Shown: positions 19,499-27,681 of the stretch, in pieces
Position numbering within the stretch: position 1 is the first letter of the stretch
Layout: each line of letters starts with the position of its first letter
DNA from: Hymenobacter sp. UV11
GTDB lineage: Bacteria > Bacteroidota > Bacteroidia > Cytophagales > Hymenobacteraceae
Direction: 5' to 3'
Length of the DNA: 64,000 nt
Assembly: GCF_004684095.1 (NCBI RefSeq)
Contig: NZ_SRII01000013.1
Location: 62,001-126,000 of the forward strand
Made by a program: the position numbers and the translations under genes
Notes under the pieces: generated by a model
The model's database searches: none
What the model was told of the DNA's origin: nothing
What the model saw: the letters and a program-made list of their open reading frames with translations, nothing else

Positions 19499-19641
19499 GC
19501 CAGCGGTCCAGTTTTCAGAGCACTCGTCTGAAAACCAGATAGCCAATTCCTCCTACCCCTACTCAAGTAGTTGATTGTAAATAGCTTATTTCAAAAGCAA
19601 AAGCTGGTACGTCTCTGGCATGGGTAGTAAAAAAAACTCCT

Positions 19642-20258
19642 ATGCCCCCAAGTCTATCTTCTGTCACCCTGGCTGCTCCGGCAGCTGAGGCCACGCGCCG
19701 CACCGGATGGCTGCTACCAGCCGGGCTCTTGTTTTTGTTGCTGCTAGTGGGCCGCTGGGTCCAGCACCCAGTCGCCGCCGCGCCCAGCCGGGACCGGGTG
19801 CTGAGCAGCCTGCCCCGAGCCGTGCCACTGCCCATTGCCATCAGGGCCTTGTGAAGCGGAAGCTGGTTGTAGCGGGCCTTGTGCTTGCCGCCGCGCGCGG
19901 GGGTAGGCACAAGGCCCGCTAGGCGCTTTGCGCTTAGCCTGTGGGCCGACGTGCACAACGTCCTCGGCACCGATAATTCGTGGAGCAAGGGGCGAAGGGC
20001 GCGGGCTAGCTGGGCCGCAAACGCGGTTTTCGCAGTGCTGCTGGGCAGCCGGCGGGCCTGGCGCCCTACCCCCCGCCCAGCGCGCTACGCTGGCAGCAGC
20101 CCTGCCCCCGCTGGGGCCGCTTACGTTTTTTGGCAGCATCAAAAACAACTATGTCCTGATGCCGGCCGCCGCGCTGGGCAGAGCCGCCCGCTACGCTAGG
20201 CGCCTCTGGCTACCTCATTTACTGGCCTTGCTTTCTACCCGCAGTACTGCGGGTAACT
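19642..20258 (+). pseudogene. Possible decayed membrane-protein gene in the 793-bp gap after the hybrid kinase
   Basis: The gap 19499-20291 has no intact gene. A 70-codon ORF (19642-19854) encodes one clear membrane helix, WLLPAGLLFLLLLVGRWV, then stops. Further on, translatable patches in other frames (for example FFGSIKNNYVLMPAAALG near 20127-20180) look like coding remnants. A perfect 14-bp inverted repeat lies between them (19871-19920). An early hairpin (GTTTTCAGA and TCTGAAAAC, 19511-19535) follows the kinase gene but lacks a T-run. No family could be named. Confidence 0.25.
19871..19920. repeat. Perfect inverted repeat with 14-bp arms
   Basis: AGCGGGCCTTGTGC (19871-19884) and its exact complement (19907-19920) flank a GC-rich 22-base loop. 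The strand reading into it encodes a signal-peptide-like VKRKLVVAGLVLAAA that ends in a stop inside the repeat. It may be a terminator-like hairpin or a scar in a decayed gene. Confidence 0.5.
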
Positions 20259-20291
20259 GCCCCCATTTTGCCCAAACTCCCGTTTGCTCCC

Positions 20292-23200
20292 ATGTTTAAA
20301 ATCTGTACGAATACCCTTAGCCGGAGGCTTGGGCGCCGGGCTGGGCTGCTGCTGCTGCTGCTGCTGCTGGCAGCGCCGGCCGCCGCCTGGGCCAGCGACT
20401 ACTACTGGGTGGGGGGTAGCGGCCAGTGGGACGACCTGAGCCACTGGGCCACCACGAGCGGGGGCAGTGCTACTTACGCCCAGGTACCCCAGAGTACCGA
20501 TGACGTGCATTTTGATGGTAATTCGTTCACGGCCAGCGGGCAAACGGTGACCATCGGGGCAACTGTGACCTGCCAGGACCTGGACTGGACGGGGGCCGTG
20601 CACACCCCGACGGGCGGCCCGCTGGTGAGCGGGATGCGCCTGGCAGGCGGCACGGTAGAAGTAAACGGCAACCTGCGCCTGGCCGCCGGCCTGGGCCAGC
20701 AGAACGCCAACTTTCGCCTGCTGGCCCCAGCGGCCGGATACGAGCTGGATTTGCAAGCAGTACCCATCAACGGCTGGCTGAGCTTTGAGAGCGAGGCCGG
20801 GGGCTGGACGTTTAGCAGCAACGTAAACCTGGTGCAGTACGGGGCCACGCCCAGCCTGCTGCTGGCGGCCGGCAGCGTAGACTTTGGCAGCGCTACGGTG
20901 GCCTGCTACGGGGTGCGGAGCACCGGCTCGATGGTGCGCGATATCTACCTGAACGCGGCCACCTTCAACCTGCTGGGGGCAGTGAATGCCTGGGAAGTGA
21001 GCGGCGCAAACCTGACGCTGGAGGCGGGCACCAGCACGCTGCGCCTGGGGCCTACCCCCCGCGCCACGGCCAACGCCTATTCGTTTCTTAGCTCGGCCCA
21101 GACCTACTACGCCGTAGAAGTAGCGGCCGGCGCCAGCGCTACGCTGGGCGTAGCGGGCTCTACGTTTACCAACCTGGTGGTGAAAGGAAATGCTACGCTA
21201 ACCAGTGGCGCTACCATCACGGGCACACTCACCGTGGGGCCCGAAGCCATTCTGCGGGCGGCGGGCGGGCAAACGCTGGCGCTGGCCGCTCGCGCCGTGC
21301 TAGCGGCTACGGGCAGCTGCGCGGGACTGGCCCAGCTGCAATCGAGCGTGCCGGGGCTGGCGGCTGTGCTGCAGCGGGCCGGCAGCTGGGGTAGCACCAC
21401 GCTCAGCTACGCGGCGGTGCAGGACATCACCTTTAGCGGGGGGGGTAGCGTGCGGGCAACCAGCTCGTTGAACCGGGGCAACAACCAGAACATCACCTTT
21501 ACCGCCTTGCCTATGAGTGAGTTGTACTGGGTAGGCGGTAGTGGCAGCTGGCACGACGCCAACCACTGGGCCAGTAGCAGCGGCGGCGCGCCCACCACCA
21601 GCGGCTGCCTACCCACCCTGGCCAGCAACGTGCACTTCGACGCCAATTCTTTTGCGGGCAGCGGGCAGGTGGTAACGCTCGACGGGCCCAATGCCTTTTG
21701 CCGCGATATGGACTGGACGGGCGCAGCCAATGCGCCTACCTTCGGCACGGCCGCTACCGACCTGGGCCAAAAGCAGCTGGGCATTGGTGGCTCGCTGACG
21801 TTGAGCAGCGGCCTGGCGCTGCCCCTTAAGGCCGACCTGGTATTCTACGGCCACGAGGCGGGCAATGTGCTGGCTACCGTGCGCACGGCCGGGCTGCCGC
21901 TGCTGGGCAATGCGTATTTCCGGGCGCCCGGCTGCACCTACACCTTGCTCGATGCGCTGGTGCTGGCGCCCGGCGCTACTTCGCCCAACGGGCGGCTATA
22001 CGTAGAAGCCGGTACGTTTAATACTAATAACCAGAATATTACTGCCCAAGGCTTTACCAGTGGCTACGCCGCCACGGGCTCGGTTTTTACGACCGGCAGC
22101 GGGGCCAGCGGGCCAGTGAGCGCGGCGGCGGTGGCCGTGCAGCTGGGTAGCAGCCTCGTGGCCCTGACGCCTGCCTCGGCGGCCAGCGATGTGGGGGTGC
22201 GCACTACCTACACCTGGGATGTGGCCGCGGGCGCCACACTCGATGCGGGTACCAGTACCATTCGCCTGGGCTCGAACGCGACCCGCAACCAGCCGGCTAT
22301 TTTCCGGGCGGGGCTGGGGCTGCTATATAACGTAGTGGAGTTTACGGACCCTGCGGCGGCTTCGCTGCCCACGGTGGTGCCCGGCAGCGGGGCGGTGGCC
22401 ACCTTTACCCGGCTCAGCTTTGCCGGCTCGGCCAACATGAGCGCTAGCAATAACTTCACCCAGCAGCTCACGCTGGCGGCGGGGCGCATCTATAATTTCT
22501 ATAATTCGACCCAGCGCCTGGGGGCCGACGCGCAATTGGTAGCGGGGGGCGACTGCTCGGGCTACGCCACCCTCAACGGCGGCACGGGCACGGCGCGGGT
22601 CACCTTCAGCAAGCCCGCGGGCGGGGCGGTAGCCAATCAGACCCTGCACTACACCACGCTACGCAACGCCACCTTCACGGGGGGGGCTAGCTGGGTGGCC
22701 AGCCAGAGCTTCGACAACGGCGGCAACTCGGGCATTACGTTTACCAACCCACCCACGCCGCGCACCCTGTACTGGGTAGGCGGCACCGGCCGCTGGAGCG
22801 ACCCTACCCACTGGGCCCTGAGCAGCGGTGGGGCCGGCGGCATCTGCGTGCCCAATCAGCTCGACGACGCAGTACTTGACAACCAATCATTTACTGCTAC
22901 GGGGCAGGTAGTAACCCAGGATGCCGTGCTGGCCACCTGCCGCAGCCTAAGCTGGGCGGCCGTCACCAATGCCCCCACCTTCAGCGGGGCGGCCGCCAAC
23001 TCCCTGGCCGTGCACGGCTCACTTGCCTGGAGCCCCGCCATGAGCCAGCAGCTGCTGGGCGAGGTGCAGCTGCTGGGCGGCGGCACGCTCACCAGCGCCG
23101 GCCAGCCCTTCGGTGGGGCGTTGACTATTGATGCCCCCGATGCTACGCTTACCCTGGCCGATGCGTTGACGCAGCCCCGCACCGGCGGTCGCGGCCTGAC

Positions 23201-25682
23201 CCTGACGGCCGGTACCCTCCGCACCAACGACCAGCCGCTACTGCTGGGCAGCCTCACGAGCAGCCCCGTGGATGGCACTCCTACCCCCCCCGCCCGTGCC
23301 CTATACCTGGGGGCCTCGGCAGTGGAAATCACCAACGGGGCGTGGACACTCAACACCCCTGCTTCGCTCACCTTTGACGCGGGTACTTCCACCATCAACC
23401 TGAGTACCGGCGCAGCTTTTAATGGCAACGGCTTCAGCTACAACGTAGTGCAGACCGGCACGGGGGCTACCCACACGGTGGGCGGCAGCGGCAGCACGTT
23501 TGCCAGCTTGCAGCTGGCGGGCGTCAGCTACGTAACGGGTAGCAACACCATCAGCCAGCAGCTGACGCTGGCGCCTGGCTCAACCTATCAGTTTGGGGCG
23601 GGCACTACCACCACCTTTGGGGCCAGCGCTACGGTGCAGGCCAACGGTACGGGCGCCAAGGTCATTACCCTGCAAAGCACCACCTTCGGGCAGAGCTTTG
23701 TGTGGAGCAAGCCCACCGGCACAGTGTGCGCCAGCTACATCTACCTGCGCGACAGCCAGGCCCAGGGCGGTGCCTACTTCGAGGCGGGCCAGAATACGAA
23801 TAACCAAGGCAACACTACCGGCTGGAGCTTCGCGTCCCTACCCCAGGCCAGCTACCTCAGCCAGCAGGTGTGCCCGCAGCTGGGGCCGCATGCGCTGCGC
23901 TTCACCTTTGCGGGGCTCGACCGCCTTACGCAGCAGCCTACCACGCTGGCGGCGGCACAGTTTCCGCTAACGGTATTGCTAAAAAACCTCACCGCTGGCA
24001 CCACCGAAACGCTCGCGGTGCCCGGCGCCACCTACGATTACCCGGTGCCAGGTAGCACCGCCACCACCCAGTACCAGGTGCTGAGCGTAGCCACCAACCG
24101 CGACAGCTGCGCCCCACTCGTTAATAGTGGCCCCTACCCCGTGGTAACGGACGCCCCGCTGAGCGGCCCGGCCGGGCAGTGGACCGGCAGCGGCGCCACC
24201 GCCAGCTGGCTCGACTGCCAGAACTGGGCCAGCGGCACGGTGCCCACTCTTACTACCGATGTAACGGTGGGGCCCGCTACTCAGGCTCCGGTACTCGATG
24301 CGGCCGGTGCCTCGGTGGGTACGCTATACATTGCGGCGGGCGGCCAGCTTACGCTGAGCAGCGCGGCCGAGCTGGCCGTGGGCGGCGACTGGCTGAACCA
24401 GGGCACGGCCAACGTGGCGGCCGGCAGTCAGGTATCCTTCGTGGGCACTAGTCCGCAAGCCGTTGCGAGAGGCAGCTTTGGCCGGGTAGTGGTGAATAAT
24501 CCGGCCGGCCTTGTGCTCCAAAGCGACGCTCAATCGGCCACCAGCCTGATACTTACCGCCGGCATTATCAGCACCGGCAACTACAAGTGGGTGCACACCA
24601 ACTCGGCCGGTGCCAGCCTGGGTAGGGGTAGCGCCACGAGCTACGTAGCGGGTACCCTGCGCCGCTACCTGGCCGCCGGCAATGCCGGCATGTATGCCTT
24701 CCCGGTGGGCACGGCCGGCCAGTATGCCCCCCTCGACCTGCTGAGTAGCGAGCTTGCCGGCACCCGCTACCTCGATGCCAGCTTTGGGCCTAAAACCGAC
24801 CCCGACGCCGGCCTCAGCTGTGCCGACACCAGCCCCAGCGCCCTGCGCTACACCAGCCTGCACTCCGCCGGCCGCTGGCTGCTGACGCCCGACGCCCAGC
24901 CCACCAGCGGCACCTATGCCGTGCGGGCATATCTGCTGCCATTTGGGAGCTTAACCGACAACCTGTTTGCCCTTATCAAGCGGCCCGATGCCAGCACCAG
25001 CGCGGCCGACTGGAGCACCGGAGGCGGCACCCTGAGCCCCGACGACGGTGACGGCCGCCGCGTGGCCGATGGCTATGCCCTGCGGAGCGGCCTCAGCAGT
25101 TTCAGCCAGTTTGGCCTGGGCCTGGCCGCGGCCCCTACCCCCCTTCCCGTCACGCTGGTTTCGTTCCGGGCCACCCCCCAGGGCGGAAGCATAATCCTTA
25201 GCTGGATAGTAGCGCAGGAAGTACACCTAACCCGCTATGTAGTAGAGCGCAGCCTGGATGGCAGCAACTTTTATTCGGTGGGCCAGGTAGCCGCCCGCGG
25301 CCTCGCAAGCGGCAGCTATTCCTTCACGGATGTGCCGCCCGCCAGCCGCCCGCTGCTCTACTACCGCCTCCGCCTGGTAGAGCCCGGCCAGGCCGATAGC
25401 TTTAGCCCCGCCATAGTGGTGCAGCTGGCATCTGCCGGGCCTGCCCTGACCGTGTGGCCCATTCCCTTCGCTACCGAGCTGCATATAGGGGGTAGTAGCT
25501 TGGGCGAGGACCTACTGCACGTAGAGCTAGTGGATGCGCAAGGGCAGTTAGTATATGCGCAGGCCTTTCCGCCGGGCACTAGCACTGCTACGCTAGCGTC
25601 CTTACACTTTGCACCGGGCTTGTACCTACTGCGCGTGTCCACTACTGCTCACCAATACCAACAGCGCTTATTGCGTGAGTAA
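20292..25682 (+). CDS. Large T9SS-secreted repetitive surface protein
   Basis: The ATG at 20292 is chosen over an in-frame TTG at 20268 because it places a signal peptide at the N-terminus: MFKICTNTLSRRLGRR, eight Leu, then AAPAAAWA. The 1796-residue product carries repeated modules that open with a YWVGGSG-W-D---HWA-SSGG signature at about residues 36, 410 and 825. A divergent fourth copy (WTGSGATASWLDCQNWASG) is at about 1295. Each is followed by beta-helix-like Thr/Gly/Ala-rich strands. The last 80 residues form a type A T9SS sorting domain (LTVWPIPFATEL ... GLYLLRVST), which directs export across the outer membrane and surface attachment. An adhesin or matrix role is likely but the ligand is unknown. 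The Leu run is encoded by eight perfect CTG triplets. Confidence 0.85.
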   Translation: MFKICTNTLSRRLGRRAGLLLLLLLLAAPAAAWASDYYWVGGSGQWDDLSHWATTSGGSATYAQVPQSTDDVHFDGNSFTASGQTVTIGATVTCQDLDWTGAVHTPTGGPLVSGMRLAGGTVEVNGNLRLAAGLGQQNANFRLLAPAAGYELDLQAVPINGWLSFESEAGGWTFSSNVNLVQYGATPSLLLAAGSVDFGSATVACYGVRSTGSMVRDIYLNAATFNLLGAVNAWEVSGANLTLEAGTSTLRLGPTPRATANAYSFLSSAQTYYAVEVAAGASATLGVAGSTFTNLVVKGNATLTSGATITGTLTVGPEAILRAAGGQTLALAARAVLAATGSCAGLAQLQSSVPGLAAVLQRAGSWGSTTLSYAAVQDITFSGGGSVRATSSLNRGNNQNITFTALPMSELYWVGGSGSWHDANHWASSSGGAPTTSGCLPTLASNVHFDANSFAGSGQVVTLDGPNAFCRDMDWTGAANAPTFGTAATDLGQKQLGIGGSLTLSSGLALPLKADLVFYGHEAGNVLATVRTAGLPLLGNAYFRAPGCTYTLLDALVLAPGATSPNGRLYVEAGTFNTNNQNITAQGFTSGYAATGSVFTTGSGASGPVSAAAVAVQLGSSLVALTPASAASDVGVRTTYTWDVAAGATLDAGTSTIRLGSNATRNQPAIFRAGLGLLYNVVEFTDPAAASLPTVVPGSGAVATFTRLSFAGSANMSASNNFTQQLTLAAGRIYNFYNSTQRLGADAQLVAGGDCSGYATLNGGTGTARVTFSKPAGGAVANQTLHYTTLRNATFTGGASWVASQSFDNGGNSGITFTNPPTPRTLYWVGGTGRWSDPTHWALSSGGAGGICVPNQLDDAVLDNQSFTATGQVVTQDAVLATCRSLSWAAVTNAPTFSGAAANSLAVHGSLAWSPAMSQQLLGEVQLLGGGTLTSAGQPFGGALTIDAPDATLTLADALTQPRTGGRGLTLTAGTLRTNDQPLLLGSLTSSPVDGTPTPPARALYLGASAVEITNGAWTLNTPASLTFDAGTSTINLSTGAAFNGNGFSYNVVQTGTGATHTVGGSGSTFASLQLAGVSYVTGSNTISQQLTLAPGSTYQFGAGTTTTFGASATVQANGTGAKVITLQSTTFGQSFVWSKPTGTVCASYIYLRDSQAQGGAYFEAGQNTNNQGNTTGWSFASLPQASYLSQQVCPQLGPHALRFTFAGLDRLTQQPTTLAAAQFPLTVLLKNLTAGTTETLAVPGATYDYPVPGSTATTQYQVLSVATNRDSCAPLVNSGPYPVVTDAPLSGPAGQWTGSGATASWLDCQNWASGTVPTLTTDVTVGPATQAPVLDAAGASVGTLYIAAGGQLTLSSAAELAVGGDWLNQGTANVAAGSQVSFVGTSPQAVARGSFGRVVVNNPAGLVLQSDAQSATSLILTAGIISTGNYKWVHTNSAGASLGRGSATSYVAGTLRRYLAAGNAGMYAFPVGTAGQYAPLDLLSSELAGTRYLDASFGPKTDPDAGLSCADTSPSALRYTSLHSAGRWLLTPDAQPTSGTYAVRAYLLPFGSLTDNLFALIKRPDASTSAADWSTGGGTLSPDDGDGRRVADGYALRSGLSSFSQFGLGLAAAPTPLPVTLVSFRATPQGGSIILSWIVAQEVHLTRYVVERSLDGSNFYSVGQVAARGLASGSYSFTDVPPASRPLLYYRLRLVEPGQADSFSPAIVVQLASAGPALTVWPIPFATELHIGGSSLGEDLLHVELVDAQGQLVYAQAFPPGTSTATLASLHFAPGLYLLRVSTTAHQYQQRLLRE

Positions 25683-25772
25683 GTGAAAGGATATGTTTCA
25701 CTGAACAAACAGCCTTAACAAGCTGTAAAAGCGGACGCCAGATGGGCAGGACGGCCTTTCTTCATTTTTTGC

Positions 25773-26042
25773 TTATTCGGAATCGGAAACAAGTCTGGTG
25801 AGTACCACGCTTTGCAGCGACTCACTTAACCTCTGTCCCAAACTTTCAACCGAGGCCACCTCTCTTGCTGCATTCGCTCGCCAAGCAGCTAGAAAGTTAT
25901 GACTAGCTACGCCAAATATTTTACCTGAAAGCACAACTTTCCGATAAGCTAAGCAGACATTAAACTCCGCTTCTCCACGCTTTTTGATGCGCTCATTGCG
26001 TGCTCGGCAAATATTTTTCAACACATAATCCCACGGCAGCAA
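25773..26042 (-). CDS. Small hypothetical protein beside the partition palindromes
   Basis: This 89-codon ORF is of lower GC than its neighbours and shows no recognised family. It reads LPWDYVLKNICRARNERIKK and continues with mixed helical, basic sequence. The first usable start is a TTG at 26042, which lies inside the 60-bp palindrome; a GTG six codons later (26024) is an alternative. Its position beside the replication and partition block suggests plasmid-linked cargo or a regulator that reads the palindrome, but there is no direct support. It may be non-functional. Confidence 0.35.
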   Translation of the reverse strand: MLPWDYVLKNICRARNERIKKRGEAEFNVCLAYRKVVLSGKIFGVASHNFLAAWRANAAREVASVESLGQRLSESLQSVVLTRLVSDSE

Positions 26043-26090
26043 TCTTCAAAATTGTAACAATTGTTACAATTTTGAAGATTGCTGCCGTGG
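26031..26090. repeat. Perfect 60-bp palindrome
   Basis: CCACGGCAGCAATCTTCAAA (26031-26050) and the next ten bases are mirrored exactly by 26061-26090, with no spacer. The centre is GTAACAATTGTTAC, shared with the 70-bp palindrome that follows. It lies 216 bp before the parA start. A centromere-like or operator site for the ParA partner is the leading idea. Confidence 0.9.
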
Positions 26091-26191
26091 AACAAGTTTC
26101 TATTATTTAATCCAGTGCAATGCGGAAAAGGTTTTTCGTGAGAAATTCTATTTCAATTTTATTTAGCACAAAATGCTAATAATCAAAATTC

Positions 26192-26261
26192 TATAGCCAT
26201 AGTAACCATAGTAGCCACAGTAACAATTGTTACTGTGGCTACTATGGTTACTATGGCTATA
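26192..26261. repeat. Perfect 70-bp palindrome of tandem 9-bp units
   Basis: Both 35-bp arms match exactly around the centre of GTAACAATTGTTAC (26226/26227). Each arm holds tandem 9-mers ATAGTAACC, ATAGTAGCC and ACAGTAACA. Tandem and inverted short units are typical binding sites of ribbon-helix-helix partition repressors. It abuts the putative parA promoter, which suits autoregulation and plasmid pairing. Confidence 0.92.
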
Positions 26262-26271
26262 AAGGTAAACA

Positions 26272-26302
26272 TTGTTTAAATAGAAATTATTGACTTTATT
26301 TG
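26272..26302 (+). promoter_or_regulatory. Putative parA promoter giving a leaderless message
   Basis: TTG (26272-26274) and TTTATTTG (26295-26302) are separated by 20 bases, close to the Bacteroidota TTG-N20-TAnnTTTG pattern, with one mismatch. The predicted start falls at or next to the ATG at 26307. The upstream edge touches the 70-bp palindrome, so a protein bound there could block it. Confidence 0.45.
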
Positions 26303-26306
26303 TGCC

Positions 26307-27068
26307 ATGCGAACAATTGTAATGGCTAACCACAAAGGCGGTACTGGCAAAACAACCAGCTGTCTAAACGTTGCGCATGCCCTTCGGGAACAAGGGCACA
26401 GTGTATTGATGCTGGACTGCGATAGCCAGTGCAACCTTACGCAGAGCTTTACGCTACCCACGCCCGCTGGCAAACGGCTTGATGCCGTACTACTGGGCCA
26501 AGCGAGTCTGTCGGATACAGTGCAGGAAGTTGGGCAAGGGCTTTACCTGATACCTAGCTCGCCCGATTTAGCCGAAGCTGAAGAGCGCATCGGCAAGAAG
26601 CCGGGTGCCGAGTTTGCCTTGAAGGAATTGTTGGAAGAGGTAGAAGCTATCGACTTCTGCCTGATTGATACGCCAGGAGGTCTCGGTAAATTGACCTACG
26701 CAGCTCTAACGGCAGCCACTGCAGTTTTCATCCCAGCGCAGCCGGAGTACTACGGTATCGAAGGCCTTGTAGGTTTGCTTGACGTTTGCCAGCAGGTACA
26801 AAAGCGCCTGAACAAAGACTTGAAGGTAGGGGGGTTGTTTTTTACGCAGTACAATCGGAGTGACCGGCGCCGTGCTCAGAAGGATATGGTAACCCTTCTG
26901 GAGACCCACCCTGTATTCGGGCCCCTGGTTATGCGCACTACTATTCGCCCTAATGTGGCGCTGGTAGAAGCCCAGATTGAGAAGGAAAGCATCTTTACCT
27001 GGGCCGGTCACTCTGCCGGAGCCCAAGACTATACCGCCCTCACGGCCGAAATTCTTACCCGTCTATGA
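26307..27068 (+). CDS. parA: ParA-type partition ATPase
   Basis: This 253-residue protein begins MRTIVMANHKGGTGKTT, the deviant Walker A (KGGTGKTT, residues 10-17) of the ParA/MinD family. It also has the A' motif LMLDCDSQCN and the Walker B-like CLIDTPGGLG. There is no N-terminal helix-turn-helix, as in type Ib ParA proteins, whose DNA specificity comes from a small partner. It uses ATP-driven patterning on the nucleoid to segregate low-copy replicons. The four-base ATGA overlap with the next gene supports a two-gene partition operon. Two long palindromes directly upstream and one inverted repeat downstream are the probable centromere and operator sites. Confidence 0.9.
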   Translation: MRTIVMANHKGGTGKTTSCLNVAHALREQGHSVLMLDCDSQCNLTQSFTLPTPAGKRLDAVLLGQASLSDTVQEVGQGLYLIPSSPDLAEAEERIGKKPGAEFALKELLEEVEAIDFCLIDTPGGLGKLTYAALTAATAVFIPAQPEYYGIEGLVGLLDVCQQVQKRLNKDLKVGGLFFTQYNRSDRRRAQKDMVTLLETHPVFGPLVMRTTIRPNVALVEAQIEKESIFTWAGHSAGAQDYTALTAEILTRL

Positions 27069-27385
27069 GCACCAAACCCACCTTCGGTAAAAAAGTACTC
27101 TCTTCCATAAACGAGCGAATTGAGCCAGTCCCGGCCCCAGCTCCCGAGTCGGTATCCACTGATGGAGAAGAGCAAACGGTCTGGGTATCGTTTACCACTG
27201 CAGTAACCCGCGAAACGTACCTGAAGCTGAAGCAAGCTGAGTACTGGGTACCTGGCTTCTTAATGAAGGAGCTAACCGAGGCCGCGTTGATAAAGGAGCT
27301 GGCGGCCTATCCCGAAGCCGATAAGCCCTTGCCCGATGCGCTGCTGCAAAAGCTACTTCGTACCAGTAAAAAGATGCGCGGATAA
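27065..27385 (+). CDS. Small ParA partner, probable ribbon-helix-helix centromere-binding protein
   Basis: This 106-residue, charged protein starts in an ATGA overlap with parA. After a flexible Pro/Glu-rich N-terminus (1-38), the segment TVWVSFTTAVTRETYLKL followed by the helix PGFLMKELTEAALIKELA fits a beta-strand, helix, helix layout as in ParG or omega-type RHH repressors. Those proteins bind tandem and inverted 7-9-bp repeats and stimulate ParA. The 9-bp units in the adjacent palindrome match that mode. No clear named family was recognised, so the role is inferred from size, overlap and the neighbouring repeats. Confidence 0.55.
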   Translation: MSTKPTFGKKVLSSINERIEPVPAPAPESVSTDGEEQTVWVSFTTAVTRETYLKLKQAEYWVPGFLMKELTEAALIKELAAYPEADKPLPDALLQKLLRTSKKMRG

Positions 27386-27482
27386 TGTTACCTACATGTA
27401 GCTTTACTAACTCTTTGATTTAAAGGCAACAAGCCTAATTTACCATCTTATTCGTGTTTGAGATAAAAGCAGATTCATCAAA

Positions 27483-27546
27483 AAAATAGTTACTATAGTA
27501 GAAACTGTTAAAATTTTTGTTATAGTAACTATTTTAACAATTGTTA
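27483..27546. repeat. Third inverted repeat of the partition locus
   Basis: The 15-bp arm AAAATAGTTACTATA (27483-27497) is complementary to 27521-27535. It is followed at once by TAACAATTGTTA (27535-27546), the core shared with both upstream palindromes. Thus parA and its partner are bracketed by related sites. The rest of 27386-27681 is AT-rich with no gene. Confidence 0.7.
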
Positions 27547-27681
27547 GAATTACAAGAGTGGTTAGCTGTTTTGTATATACTTCTTTCGTTGAGGATTTTC
27601 CCTCTTGAAGTCGGTATCCTCCAGTCGGCAATCCCTAGCCAGCGTTGACAAGCAGCTAAGTAACCTGGGGGGGGGTAGGGG

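Noticed and set aside
19501..19560. A tRNA-like anticodon arm (CTGAAAAC region) after the hybrid kinase
   Set aside because: No acceptor stem, T-loop or consistent cloverleaf could be built, so it is reported only as a hairpin.
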